This document shows, piece by piece, positions 1 to 10,213 of a stretch of DNA of 51,454 bases (positions are counted from its first letter, which is position 1; each line of letters begins with the position of its first letter). The DNA is from a virus, in the IMG/VR virus record IMGVR_UViG_3300032299_001135, positions 1 to 51,454 of that record. One strand, 5' to 3'. The position numbers and the translations under genes are program-made. Under the pieces are notes generated by a model. The model saw nothing but the letters and a program-made list of their open reading frames with translations, was not told where the DNA came from and did no database searches.

Positions 1-1655
1 TACAACAATGTATGAGACCTGGCGATACCATCCCTACTGTTAGTGAATCATTAAAAGGTGAAGTTGAACTACTTTTTAATGACGTGACAAACAGCGTATT
101 TGGTTCACCACCTATTTGTGTATTAAGGATTGGAGACTTTTTCCACACAAAAATTGCAATCGATTCGCTTACATTTAAATATGATGATGGAAAATTCGAT
201 TTAAATCCCGAAGGTATAGGTGTGCAACCCATGATAGCTGACGTATCAATTGGTTTTAACTTTATAGGTGCACATGGTTTAGCGGGACCTGTCTCTAAAT
301 TACAAAACGCCCTATCTTTTAATTACTACGCTAATACAGAAATGTACGATGATAGAGCTGACGATACTGCTAAAAACGAAACCCTTGATACCTATGACAA
401 ATTAATTGAAGAGGAAGCTTTAAATAGATTTGGAGTTGTTGCTAACCCAAGTAATAGGGGCACTCAAAATGACGGAGGGGTTCCAATTGGTACGATGGGG
501 GAACAAAAACTTGATATTCAAACAAGTATTGTAACAGGAAATATCAGATATCAGAATGTAATGCAAAGTTTAGTTGATAAGAGTAAAGAATACTTTGAAG
601 TTGTAGAACAAACACTTTCTAAAGTTAATGATGAATTATTCATAGGTGGATTACAATTATTAACAAAAGAAAGAGAATATACTTCAGGAAGTTTTAACGC
701 TTTAGGTAGTCCACAATCGTGTACAATTTATGGTAAATCAATAAATATTGAAACAAGAGTTAACAACCTAAAAACTAAAGCAAAAGAAGATGTTGATAAC
801 AACGATTGTCCAATACTCGCATTAGTTGATAACTCCAATTTTAGTGATATACAAATAAGAAAAGTGAAAAGAAGAATACAAGATTTGATAGATGCTAAAG
901 CTGGTCAAATTTTAGGAGTATTAGAGGTTAACAATAGTACGATTACCGCAAAAGAATTAGAATGGATAGGTATTGTTGACAAATTAAATTATATTATGAA
1001 CGGTAATGATGGTTACATAACAAAACAAGGTAATGCTTATGTTTATAATATATCAGGAACCACTCAAATTACCGCACCATATCCACAAGGAGTTACAAAT
1101 ACTTTACAAGAATTAACTCAAGAATCTTATTTAGTGAAAAATGACATTAACGATTTTATACAACAACTAAGCACTTTTAATGTAATACCATCAGGTAGTT
1201 ATGAGTACAACGATTCATTTTCTTTTGATACTTATATTCCAAATTATACTCCGGCTAAAAATAGATTTTTTATACTTTTTGGTACTGACATTTTGAAAAA
1301 ACCTCAAGATTTTATAAATAGTATTATAAATGTGGCAATACCAAATGCGGGTCAGGCCGATAAAGATGATTGGGACACCTATTTCACAAATATAATTACA
1401 ACACCACAAACAGGTTTAGGCGCTGATTATTTGACTTCCAAAAATACTCAAGATGCAAATTTGAAAAAATTTAGAGACGATTATTATTCAAACAAATATA
1501 CAAACTATAGACCTTATGATGTTTCTAAAGAAAGACTTTGTGCGTTAGTAACTAAATTACCACCATTAGCCCCTTCAGATTCTAATATGAAAGACTTATA
1601 CTCACAAGTTAACTCCGGAGGTAATAAATTCAATTTGAAAAAATCTTTCCCATAA
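1..1655 (+). CDS. Baseplate tube-initiator/adaptor-like protein, 5' partial
   Basis: The frame is open to the left edge of the window (from base 3), so the gene probably begins outside it; the first in-window ATG is at 12. The N-terminal part carries PPICVLRIGD and then a segment with DLNPEGIGVQPMIADVSIGF. This resembles the domain with a PP..l..G motif that precedes the LysM in contractile-tail adaptor proteins (XkdP/Afp7 class; T4 gp48/gp54 act at the same place). A second conserved stretch reads LQNALSFNYYANTE. The remainder is mixed alpha/beta with no recognised domain. The next gene is a LysM-like baseplate protein, followed by the hub, the order seen in simple contractile tails, so a role at the tube-baseplate junction is inferred. 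A virion structural protein is likely; the exact T4 equivalent is uncertain. Confidence 0.55.
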   Translation, partial: QQCMRPGDTIPTVSESLKGEVELLFNDVTNSVFGSPPICVLRIGDFFHTKIAIDSLTFKYDDGKFDLNPEGIGVQPMIADVSIGFNFIGAHGLAGPVSKLQNALSFNYYANTEMYDDRADDTAKNETLDTYDKLIEEEALNRFGVVANPSNRGTQNDGGVPIGTMGEQKLDIQTSIVTGNIRYQNVMQSLVDKSKEYFEVVEQTLSKVNDELFIGGLQLLTKEREYTSGSFNALGSPQSCTIYGKSINIETRVNNLKTKAKEDVDNNDCPILALVDNSNFSDIQIRKVKRRIQDLIDAKAGQILGVLEVNNSTITAKELEWIGIVDKLNYIMNGNDGYITKQGNAYVYNISGTTQITAPYPQGVTNTLQELTQESYLVKNDINDFIQQLSTFNVIPSGSYEYNDSFSFDTYIPNYTPAKNRFFILFGTDILKKPQDFINSIINVAIPNAGQADKDDWDTYFTNIITTPQTGLGADYLTSKNTQDANLKKFRDDYYSNKYTNYRPYDVSKERLCALVTKLPPLAPSDSNMKDLYSQVNSGGNKFNLKKSFP

Positions 1656-1972
1656 TGGATTACTACAATAGATATAAAGACTTTATAATCAACGGGCAAC
1701 AAACGGTAGTTCCTTATGTAAATTTACCAATTAGACCTACTGACCAACAATACCTTTATTTAGTTGGTAAATCCCGTCTTGATAAAATTAGTTTTGAAAA
1801 ATACAGTACCCCATATTTCGGTTGGTTAATTTTAACCGCCAACCCTCAATACGGTGGTTTAGAATCAAATATTCCTGATGGTGCTATTTTACGTATACCA
1901 TTTCCATTAGTTAGTGCATTACAAGACTACAAATCCGCAGTAGATACACATATATTTTATTATGGCCGCTAG
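1655..1972 (+). CDS. LysM-like baseplate protein (gp53 / tail protein X type)
   Basis: This 105-residue protein has the short LysM-like fold pattern of P2 gpX, T4 gp53 and the XkdP C-terminus. An N-terminal strand region (VPYVNLPIRPTDQQYLYLVG) is followed by a C-terminal segment with ILTANPQYGGLESNIPDGAILR and IPFPL, the usual NP....IPxGxxLRIP signature. In contractile tails this protein ties wedges to the central hub. The start shares an A with the upstream stop (TAATG), which supports translational coupling, and its last 11 bases overlap the start of the hub gene. No signal peptide or membrane segment is visible. The family call is good; calling it gp53 specifically is an inference from position. 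Confidence 0.7.
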   Translation: MDYYNRYKDFIINGQQTVVPYVNLPIRPTDQQYLYLVGKSRLDKISFEKYSTPYFGWLILTANPQYGGLESNIPDGAILRIPFPLVSALQDYKSAVDTHIFYYGR

Positions 1973-4900
1973 ATTAAAACAAAATAAAAAAATATTCATA
2001 GAAACTGAGTATGACAACATCGTAGTTGTTAATCCTAATGAAGTATATGATAGTGTAGGTAAAAGGGAACCAAGATTTGTAGACCAAGAAGATTTGGTTT
2101 ACTATGCTAATTTGGAAACATTCATAATTCCAAGAACAAAGTTGGCGGTTGGTGAGTCTTTTGACGTACAAAGCACCGCCATTGCAACTTTATTTGAAGG
2201 AGAAGACGATTTGAAAATTAACTTTTTAAAACCAAAAGGTAAAACCGCATTTGATTCAAGTTGGACGGACCAAATAACGGGTAAAGATTCAAGAGACTTT
2301 CGAGGAGTAAATCGAAATATTCAAAGAGTTGTTAAAACAGAAAAGGTACAAAGATTTGAAAAGTCTGTTGGTGGTTATGAAGACACCCAACTATTAGGAA
2401 TAAATAGAATTAGTGTCACAGTAAAAGGAACAGGTGTACCTGAAGTGTCAATATCGATGACAGACATACAAGGAAGGTCTTTATTTGAGCAGGGTGAAAA
2501 TTCATTATATTCGGCTTTTTTTAATTTTCCATACCCTTTGTTCTATTTGACTTTAAAAGGTTACTATGGAAAGGCCATAAGATATAGACTATCACTCACA
2601 TCTTTTAACGCTAAGTTTAATGCTGAAAATGGAAACTATGAGATAGATTTAAAATTAATTGGTAAGTTTACAGCACTACTATTTGATACGCCACTATCAT
2701 ACTGCTCAACTTCACCGTATATGTATAATAGTGTCATTACTATTACTGACCCGGTTACAAACACCAAAAAAACTCTTAACACATATAAAGGAAGACAAAA
2801 ACTTGAAGAAGTTTACAACACATATAAAAGGAAGGGATTAATTCCTGATAATTTTCCTGTTTTATCATTAACGGAGTTAATTAATAGAATAGACAACTTT
2901 GACGCTAACTCACAGGCCGAATTAGAAAAAAAAGGTGATTTTACAAAACTTAATGACATTCAAGATTACTCTACAAACCTAATAAATTTAAATAAAGATG
3001 TTTTTGAATACGCACTTAGTACCGCTCTTGATGATAGTAATTTTATTGTTATAGACAATAATATATATTATCCATACAAAAAAGAGTTGGGTATTGGTGA
3101 AGAAGTAAAAGTAAAAACAAAAATAGATGAAAGAATTAAAGGATATGTTAATTTTCTATCCATTAATCAAACTTTTGGAACAAAACCACCGAAAAAAAGA
3201 GAAAAAAAAGACGAAAAATTTGAAATACCTATTACAATCAAAGATGTAAATGATATTATAAAAAAAGTCGATGTAGAAAGTTTCAAAAAAAACAATCAAG
3301 CATTACAAGAAACTTTTTTCTTTAGAACAGGTAAACAAGTAAATATTAGTGACCCAAACACAAATGCGGAGTTTGAAAAATTTGTATTAGATATAAATGC
3401 AAGTCTTAGTACAACCCAAAAAGTTTTAGATGCTAATAATAACATAATCGACGTACAACCCGATTATTATTTTTTTGGTAACAAAGTTGTTGCGGATGGT
3501 TCTTATATACCTAACTCTTACTTGGATAAGTTAGATAAAATGACAAAAACGCTAGAAGCGTTTCAAAAACAAATAGAGGATGAATTGACTGAATTTTACG
3601 CACAAACAGTTATATCACCAGAAGGTGGTTTAGGATTTAAACCAACAATTAGAAACATATTTGCCGTATTGTTAGCAGGTGCGGACACTTTTTACAGACT
3701 TATGGAGGATGTTCATGAAAAGGCATGGGAAGTAAGAGCGGACAAAGATAGACTTATGGCCGTAATTCCTCCTGAGAGTATTTCACCCGATGCGTTCAAA
3801 TCAATACAGACATCTAGCGGTAGTTTGAATAATGATAATGTGGTTTATCCATGGCCGCTGTATTTTACAAAAGAAAAACAAAGTAACCAAAGTGAGTTAT
3901 ATGTAATTCAATATCCTGGTGACCCTAAAATAATAAAACAAACAAAGGCGTTTAATTACAATATATGGCCTGAAATTGGATTTACAGAAACTTTTTTAAA
4001 GGCTCAAACACAAACGGCCGCACCTACAGAAAACTATACATATAATAATATCAAAGATGTTTCAGAATACATATCGTCAAATGCAATAGAATTTCCATTT
4101 AAAACAACCCCTTATCAAAATTTAGATGCAAAAAAATTGTATTACGAAATCTTTGAAAGGGCATATGTTTCAACCTACTACGGAAACTTATTATCCGATT
4201 TAGCATCACAAAAACAAGTTGATAAATTTTATGGTGATATTGAAAGTAAAAATTTAAGTTTAGTTGCCCCTCAAGATATTGCAATTAACCAAGATTTAAA
4301 AAATTTTAAATTCAACTTACAAAAATTATTGGACTACATGAAAAAAGTGTCTAATAATGGGCAAGGAGAATTATGGAACTTTTATTTAAAAAATAATTAT
4401 GTAACTCCGTATATTGAAACACTTACTAAAAATCCAAACGAAATATACGGCATAGATACTTTATCTAATAGAACCGTTGAGGTCTCAAGTAAAATAGATT
4501 TAGCAAAAAATCTTACAGACTATTTGACAAGTAGTGACTCATCTAAAAAAAATACTTTAGATACATATCCGTTTACTAATTTAGATTGGTTAAAGAAAAA
4601 TTTATCAAACGGGGACTCAATTCAAGACTTCAAAGATTATAACGATACGACAAAAACTTTTTTATATCTTGATGATAAAAAAACAATCGCAAGAATAAAT
4701 CAAACCGACAAGTATTCTAATATTAAACTTTTTACCACACCTTATGGTTTTAATAACGGTAATCAAACATATTTAACAGACCAATCAAATAATGTTCAAA
4801 TATCAACAAGAGACACTCTTAAGAATTTTTATATCAATAGAAAAAATGAAAAAACATTTTTTACTGAGTCATTTATAAACTATGGAAACTCATATAGTGG

Positions 4901-7900
4901 TAATGTGGGAACATCAATTCAAACAACTTCTTTATTGAATACGCCATATTTTATAAACTCAATTGTCGAAGGTGTAAAAAAACAAAAATCAGGAGATACT
5001 CAATCTTATGTTCAATTAGGTTACTTATTTTTAAATTCGTTACCTTTAATCACAACAAAAGAAAAACTTATAAATGTTGATAATAATACAATTACTGACT
5101 TAGAATATTTAGCGGCAACATTTAAAAAATACTCGGCCGTACATCAAGTTCCTTACGCTTGGGTATTAAAATATGGTTCTATATGGCATAGATACAAAAC
5201 GTTTGTTAACTCTAACGTTGACATACTTGACGATGTTTGGAAAGACTTTGATTATGTTAAAAGTTATGACCCCACAACATCAGATATTACAAAACAATAT
5301 CAAATATTTGACTATACAGGAACAACAACACAGACAATTAGTTTACAAGGTTCAAATTTAATAGTTGCCAATATATATGATACTCAAAACGTTGGGTTTT
5401 ATCCAAAATTAATTGATGATGTAAATTATTATTTGTTTGGTAAAGATTTATTTACCGGTTATACAAGTGCCGCCTTTCAAAATGCCGTAACTGTTGATAA
5501 TTTTAATATTGGAAAAAATAACACATCATCAACAATATTAAATGTAGGCTTTGATACATCGTCACTTAATAGAACCCTGACTAAAAGAAACTACTACCAA
5601 TATAGAACTTTTGCCGGAACGTCAAATAGTCCTAGTGATGGTAATAGAATTGTATTATATCCATCGATGGGGGGTATACCAATTGACCAATCAATATATG
5701 AGTGTATAAACTCAAACAATCAAAAAACAATTGAACCATTTTTTAACAAAGCGTTGTATAATGGTTCTGTAAGGTCAGTTTGGGGGGCATCTAACTTTGG
5801 ATATTTTGATAATAGTTTACTAACAAAACCAAAACCTACGGAATATTTAAAAGTTATAAAAACAAACACTAACAGACAAAATGATTTCGATTTAGTTTCA
5901 AACGAATTAAAGTACAGTTCTATAGACGAAATATTCAGTGTTTTCCCAAAAGAATTATTAGATAAATTTGAAGAAAAGTTTTTAGGTTTTTGTAAATACA
6001 ATTTTGAAATTAAAGATTTACAACTTAACGATGAAGTTACTACGGCAACATATACAAATAGTAATGGTGTTCCGAATGTTGAACAAAAACTTCTAAAAAA
6101 TCAAATTAGTAATTTGTTTGTTTTTTCAAATGCTGGTTTTATAAAAACAAATGAAGACGTAGACGGAAAAAAATTAGCAGAATTACAAATTTCTAATTTA
6201 ACAGAATCAATAAAAAACTTTTTGAACTTTGATTGTGTTATTAAATTGAGTAACCCGTATGATTTTGAAAGAAAATTATTTAACTCTTTTTCTAATCTTA
6301 ATGAGTTTGTACCTGAAGATAAATATAGATTTGGTTCATATCTTAAAGGCAAATTACCTGGAGACGGAACTAACATTTCATTATTACTAAGTCTTGCTCA
6401 AAACCCTACGGCATGGGCGGCAGTTAGAAACTATGTTGGATTTAGTGAAATACCATCAGTTGATTACCAAAATCAAGTACAACCACAATTTCCTTCAGTA
6501 CCTATTACAAATCAAAATACACCAACACAATATGTCCAACCATCAAACACATCAACTTTTAGAACTTTTCAAGATTTATGTACCGGTCAGTACTTTAATA
6601 TCACTGACCCAAATAATTACTCAGAATCGTCTTTAAACTATACTAATGGGCATATAATTTATTTAGAAACAATTGATAACTCATCGCAACCTAAAAACTT
6701 TTGCGCCAGAAAAGTTCCTAATAGTGCACAAACAACAACATATAATTTATTAGTGGATGACAATGCGCCACAAACAGACGCTGTTGGAGTAACACCCGAA
6801 AGTTACTGTCTTTCTTTTTTTAATTCACTAATAAATTGTACACAATCAAATAATCCAAATGTTAGTATTGTATTCATTGGGCATTCATCAACCATATTAC
6901 CCACTTCAAATTTAGGGGTTGAAAGTAATAGGTATTTTAATTTAGAAAAACCAAATGGAGGATATTCGGTATATAAAATAGAAGGGGACCCTAATTTCAT
7001 AGCAACTAATGTTGGTAGTAAACGTTTTTATAATATTAATTCAAATATTAATGACCCTAACAATTTCCCTTTACCAAGCTCAGGAACATTAGGGGCGAAC
7101 ACAAACTTTTCAAATTTAATACAAGTCAATAATAACATTGCTGGAAATTATATAATGGTTATTGATTATTTAACACCAAACGGTAGTATCACAAAATTAA
7201 CAACCACCATCACAACATTACCTGGCGGAAGTAACACTTCACCACAACAAACAAACAATCCACAAAACAATACCCAACCATTACAAGGAACACAAAAATC
7301 ATTTGTAAGTGAATTTTTTATTGATAACGACATTGAATTTACTGCTCAAAATGTCACTTTACTATCACCTTTAATAAAGTTATACGTGACTCAAAAAATT
7401 GATGACCCATCATATAATAAAACAAAGTTCACGTCTTTCATTAATTCATATCTACAAGATAGACAATCCCTATTAAATAAAGTTGTTAATGAAACTTTTT
7501 CTAATCTTAACAGAACACTAAAAGATATACAAGTTGAAGAACAAACCACCAATACTGCGGTAAATGGAGATATTAACAAACTTAGTACTTATAACACATT
7601 AAAAGGTTTCAACGATAAATGGATTGCGGGTTCTGATTTAAAAAACACGACACTATTTGAAGATTTTTTATTTATGGACAGGTCTAATAGTGATTTGGGT
7701 AATGATTTTACATTAGATTTAAAAATGGTAAAAAGAATTTTAAACCCAAAAACTAATCCTTCTAGCAGTTTAATGTCCATTATAAGTCAAATATTAGATG
7801 AAAATAAATTTATGTTTATGGCCATGCCTGCTTATATTAACTTTTATGGGTTACAAGAGGCTTTGAAAAATGGAGTTCCATTAGAAGATAGTGAAATTGG

Positions 7901-9233
7901 TAATTCATTGTTTGGAACATATTTAGAAGTAGACTATACAAAATCTAGCCCAAAATTTTTGTGTATTTATATGGGAAATCCTTCTGAATATCCAAAACCT
8001 AAAGAAAATTCTTTCATAAGATTTGGTGACGATAGTTTTGACTTAGGAACACCTGGAAACTGCCTACAAGTTTCAGACCCAAATAGGAATTATTCTCAAA
8101 CCAATAGAGTGGTTGGGTTTAGTGTTGATTTTGGAATCCAAAACCAAAGTGTCTTTAAAGGATTAGATTTAGATATGTCAGAAATGAAAAATACTTCTGA
8201 AACTTTTAAAATTAACGCTGATTTAGGGAGTTCCGTAGCAGGAGACCAAGTTGCCCAACAATCAGTTTCTTTGTATAGTCTATATAAAAGTCGTTCATAT
8301 TCTTGTACTGTGGAGTCTATGGGTAATGTTATGATACAACCAACAATGTATTTTATACTAAGACACGTACCGATGTTTTATGGACCATACTGGATTTTCG
8401 AGGTTAGTCATGAAGTCTCAACTAGAGGTTTTAATACTAGCTTCAAAGGTTCGAGAATACCAAAATACTCTTTACCGCAAGTTAATAATTTATTGACAAA
8501 CGTTAATAAAAAAATATTAGAGACATACAAAAAACAAGCGGCAGACAAAAATCCAAAAAAAGACGAAAATAGAATTGCCACAGAAACATCTTTAAAAGAA
8601 AATCCTAAATTGAATTTTTATGCGGCACCACAAGACCAATGTACAACCAAACTTAATTCTGTTTTTACATCAACCCCATTTGTTGATATCGTAGAAACAC
8701 CATTTACCGTACAAGAATTATCAGAAGTAATTAAACAAGTCGTTACAGATAAAACGATGAGAACAGTATTGATGGGCATTGCTGCAACAACATATATATC
8801 CAAAAGTGCTGGTGTTGGCGTTTGGGATAACGTGAACTATAATCCTTATGAAATATCGACAGCAAATAATTTTGGAGCTTTAAATTCTTTAATTACATCT
8901 CAATCTTGTGTTAAGTTGGGAGGTAAACCAGTTCCAATTGCAAAGTTCAATACATTTGTTGAATCAACAACATTTATTAGTAAAATATTGAATCCACTTT
9001 TACCTATGTTAAATGAACTAGTAAATAAAAGTACTGAAACCAACATTAATAAAAAACACGGAAAAGCAGCATTTCAATTTGCCTTTGCAACGTGGATAAC
9101 ACCTTTAGCCTATGGCCCACCCCCTTTGACCGCTCAACAAATTATTGATTTTATTGATAACGAATTTAAAAATAAAACAAATCTTTATGAACTAGTCATC
9201 AAGACATATACTGATTTTTACGAGATATTTTAA
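1962..9233 (+). CDS. Giant baseplate hub protein (gp27/gpD-like ends, 2423 aa)
   Basis: Residues about 140-260 carry a tube-like hub domain (VSISMTDIQGRSLFEQGEN, then FPYPLFYLTLKGYYGKAIRY). Residues about 2100-2170 carry the second hub signature (YWIFEVSHEVSTRGFNTSF, then GSRIP), typical of the gp27/gpD/late-control fold. At 2423 residues it is several times longer than T4 gp27 (391). Between the two hub halves lies a long helical and mixed region. A module at about 1536-1753 is bounded on both sides by Pro/Gln/Asn/Thr linkers (about 1501-1536 and 1753-1776). The last 180 residues (after about 2240) look like a separate globular domain; NFGA followed by FNTFVES weakly recalls a peptidoglycan hydrolase, which is unproven. 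Likely role: central hub joining tail tube, spike and wedges. Confidence 0.65.
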   Translation: MAARLKQNKKIFIETEYDNIVVVNPNEVYDSVGKREPRFVDQEDLVYYANLETFIIPRTKLAVGESFDVQSTAIATLFEGEDDLKINFLKPKGKTAFDSSWTDQITGKDSRDFRGVNRNIQRVVKTEKVQRFEKSVGGYEDTQLLGINRISVTVKGTGVPEVSISMTDIQGRSLFEQGENSLYSAFFNFPYPLFYLTLKGYYGKAIRYRLSLTSFNAKFNAENGNYEIDLKLIGKFTALLFDTPLSYCSTSPYMYNSVITITDPVTNTKKTLNTYKGRQKLEEVYNTYKRKGLIPDNFPVLSLTELINRIDNFDANSQAELEKKGDFTKLNDIQDYSTNLINLNKDVFEYALSTALDDSNFIVIDNNIYYPYKKELGIGEEVKVKTKIDERIKGYVNFLSINQTFGTKPPKKREKKDEKFEIPITIKDVNDIIKKVDVESFKKNNQALQETFFFRTGKQVNISDPNTNAEFEKFVLDINASLSTTQKVLDANNNIIDVQPDYYFFGNKVVADGSYIPNSYLDKLDKMTKTLEAFQKQIEDELTEFYAQTVISPEGGLGFKPTIRNIFAVLLAGADTFYRLMEDVHEKAWEVRADKDRLMAVIPPESISPDAFKSIQTSSGSLNNDNVVYPWPLYFTKEKQSNQSELYVIQYPGDPKIIKQTKAFNYNIWPEIGFTETFLKAQTQTAAPTENYTYNNIKDVSEYISSNAIEFPFKTTPYQNLDAKKLYYEIFERAYVSTYYGNLLSDLASQKQVDKFYGDIESKNLSLVAPQDIAINQDLKNFKFNLQKLLDYMKKVSNNGQGELWNFYLKNNYVTPYIETLTKNPNEIYGIDTLSNRTVEVSSKIDLAKNLTDYLTSSDSSKKNTLDTYPFTNLDWLKKNLSNGDSIQDFKDYNDTTKTFLYLDDKKTIARINQTDKYSNIKLFTTPYGFNNGNQTYLTDQSNNVQISTRDTLKNFYINRKNEKTFFTESFINYGNSYSGNVGTSIQTTSLLNTPYFINSIVEGVKKQKSGDTQSYVQLGYLFLNSLPLITTKEKLINVDNNTITDLEYLAATFKKYSAVHQVPYAWVLKYGSIWHRYKTFVNSNVDILDDVWKDFDYVKSYDPTTSDITKQYQIFDYTGTTTQTISLQGSNLIVANIYDTQNVGFYPKLIDDVNYYLFGKDLFTGYTSAAFQNAVTVDNFNIGKNNTSSTILNVGFDTSSLNRTLTKRNYYQYRTFAGTSNSPSDGNRIVLYPSMGGIPIDQSIYECINSNNQKTIEPFFNKALYNGSVRSVWGASNFGYFDNSLLTKPKPTEYLKVIKTNTNRQNDFDLVSNELKYSSIDEIFSVFPKELLDKFEEKFLGFCKYNFEIKDLQLNDEVTTATYTNSNGVPNVEQKLLKNQISNLFVFSNAGFIKTNEDVDGKKLAELQISNLTESIKNFLNFDCVIKLSNPYDFERKLFNSFSNLNEFVPEDKYRFGSYLKGKLPGDGTNISLLLSLAQNPTAWAAVRNYVGFSEIPSVDYQNQVQPQFPSVPITNQNTPTQYVQPSNTSTFRTFQDLCTGQYFNITDPNNYSESSLNYTNGHIIYLETIDNSSQPKNFCARKVPNSAQTTTYNLLVDDNAPQTDAVGVTPESYCLSFFNSLINCTQSNNPNVSIVFIGHSSTILPTSNLGVESNRYFNLEKPNGGYSVYKIEGDPNFIATNVGSKRFYNINSNINDPNNFPLPSSGTLGANTNFSNLIQVNNNIAGNYIMVIDYLTPNGSITKLTTTITTLPGGSNTSPQQTNNPQNNTQPLQGTQKSFVSEFFIDNDIEFTAQNVTLLSPLIKLYVTQKIDDPSYNKTKFTSFINSYLQDRQSLLNKVVNETFSNLNRTLKDIQVEEQTTNTAVNGDINKLSTYNTLKGFNDKWIAGSDLKNTTLFEDFLFMDRSNSDLGNDFTLDLKMVKRILNPKTNPSSSLMSIISQILDENKFMFMAMPAYINFYGLQEALKNGVPLEDSEIGNSLFGTYLEVDYTKSSPKFLCIYMGNPSEYPKPKENSFIRFGDDSFDLGTPGNCLQVSDPNRNYSQTNRVVGFSVDFGIQNQSVFKGLDLDMSEMKNTSETFKINADLGSSVAGDQVAQQSVSLYSLYKSRSYSCTVESMGNVMIQPTMYFILRHVPMFYGPYWIFEVSHEVSTRGFNTSFKGSRIPKYSLPQVNNLLTNVNKKILETYKKQAADKNPKKDENRIATETSLKENPKLNFYAAPQDQCTTKLNSVFTSTPFVDIVETPFTVQELSEVIKQVVTDKTMRTVLMGIAATTYISKSAGVGVWDNVNYNPYEISTANNFGALNSLITSQSCVKLGGKPVPIAKFNTFVESTTFISKILNPLLPMLNELVNKSTETNINKKHGKAAFQFAFATWITPLAYGPPPLTAQQIIDFIDNEFKNKTNLYELVIKTYTDFYEIF

Positions 9234-9252
9234 CAAATACGTAATAAACATA

Positions 9253-9260
9253 TATTTATA
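9253..9260 (+). promoter_or_regulatory. TATTTATA element, candidate phage promoter
   Basis: TATTTATA lies 12 bases upstream of the ATG of the 74-residue gene, in the short spacer after the hub gene. It is one of a series of TATTTAT(T/A) octamers found before non-overlapping genes in this window. Promoter function is inferred from recurrence and position only. Confidence 0.35.
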
Positions 9261-9272
9261 TAAAAAAAAGAC

Positions 9273-9497
9273 ATGGACATCAAATTATTATTAGACAACT
9301 ATTTGAAAAAAAATACTAAAATTACCACAAAAGAAGATGGTAATGGGTACCAACAAGTTTGTGACTTGGACACTGGTGATTGTTATACAATTAGAATGAA
9401 AGACGGTTTAATTGAAAGAGTTGACAATACTATGAAAACAAATAAAACTTTAAAAGTTGAAACACCAACAGGAGTCAAGACATTATTAAACGGATAA
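9273..9497 (+). CDS. Small conserved-looking hypothetical protein (74 aa)
   Basis: I do not recognise this protein. It is a small, lysine-rich, soluble sequence with two Cys (QVCDLDTGDC) and a beta-rich look, ending in TPTGVKTLLNG. A TATTTATA element and an A-rich leader precede the ATG, and the next gene follows after 10 bases, so the two are probably co-transcribed. It lies between the tail hub and the replication block; neither its stage of expression nor its function can be read from the sequence. The real-gene call rests on strand, tight spacing, the upstream element and codon use matching its neighbours. Confidence 0.6.
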   Translation: MDIKLLLDNYLKKNTKITTKEDGNGYQQVCDLDTGDCYTIRMKDGLIERVDNTMKTNKTLKVETPTGVKTLLNG

Positions 9498-9507
9498 ATT
9501 TTTAAAA

Positions 9508-10188
9508 ATGAGTTTAGATAGAAAAATCTTAGAAGAATTAAAAAGATTCAATCAAATTAATTCTTATATTCTTAGAGAACAAGATGTTCCTCCTCCACCA
9601 CCGGCAGACCCGGCAGCCGACCCAGCAGCCGCTGACCCTACAGCTGTCGACCCAGCGGCGGGAGGTGCACCGGACCCTGCAGCTGCAGGAGCGGCAGACC
9701 CCGCGGCTGCAGGAGCAACCGAAGTTCCTGAACCTGTAGATGTTGAAAATGACCCTGATGTTGAAGAATTGACACCTGAAGATGACGGCGAAGAAGAAAC
9801 TGAGGAAATTGATATCACAGATTTAGTAACTACCCAACAAGAAATTCAAGCAAAACAAGATGAGTTTATGGATGGAATTTTCACAAAATTAGATGACTTA
9901 GAGTCGAAACTATCTAATATGGATGAAATAATGAATAAAATTAATAACCTTGAAACTAAGTTAGAAAAGTATAGACAAAAAAGTCCTGAAGAAAAATTAG
10001 AATTACGTTCATTAGATTCTTATCCATACAATCAAAAACTTACAGACTTTTTTGACGTTAAAAAAGATGAAATGGAAAAAAGTGGAAAGAACGAATATAT
10101 TTTAACTTCTGATGAAGTTGAAAACTATTCACCAAATGAAGTTAAAAAAACTTTTAACCTATACGATACTGAAGAAGATTCTGAATAA
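9508..10188 (+). CDS. Ala/Asp/Pro-rich linker and coiled-coil protein (226 aa)
   Basis: The protein is modular. Residues 1-25 look like an amphipathic helix (KILEELKRFNQINSYILRE). Residues 27-71 are a low-complexity Pro/Ala/Asp linker with repeated ADPAA units. Residues 72-105 are strongly acidic (DDGEEETEEID). Residues about 108-158 form a likely coiled coil (QAKQDEFMDGIFTKLDDLE). The C-terminus is charged. There is no signal peptide or membrane segment. An LRE|Q sequence at 22-25 matches the [LI]xE cut consensus of T4-type prohead proteases, so a packaged or scaffold-like role is possible but speculative. A strong terminator follows directly, making this the last gene of its unit. Confidence 0.6.
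   Translation: MSLDRKILEELKRFNQINSYILREQDVPPPPPADPAADPAAADPTAVDPAAGGAPDPAAAGAADPAAAGATEVPEPVDVENDPDVEELTPEDDGEEETEEIDITDLVTTQQEIQAKQDEFMDGIFTKLDDLESKLSNMDEIMNKINNLETKLEKYRQKSPEEKLELRSLDSYPYNQKLTDFFDVKKDEMEKSGKNEYILTSDEVENYSPNEVKKTFNLYDTEEDSE
9591..9720 (+). repeat. GC-rich imperfect repeat encoding the Ala/Asp/Pro linker
   Basis: About 130 bases are visibly GC-rich (GCAGCC, GACCC, GCTGCAGGAGC units) inside an otherwise AT-rich genome. They encode repeated ADPAA / PDPAAAG units. The repeats are imperfect at the DNA level and stay in frame. Confidence 0.75.
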
Positions 10189-10213
10189 AAATCAAACTTT
10201 TACAATAAAATTG

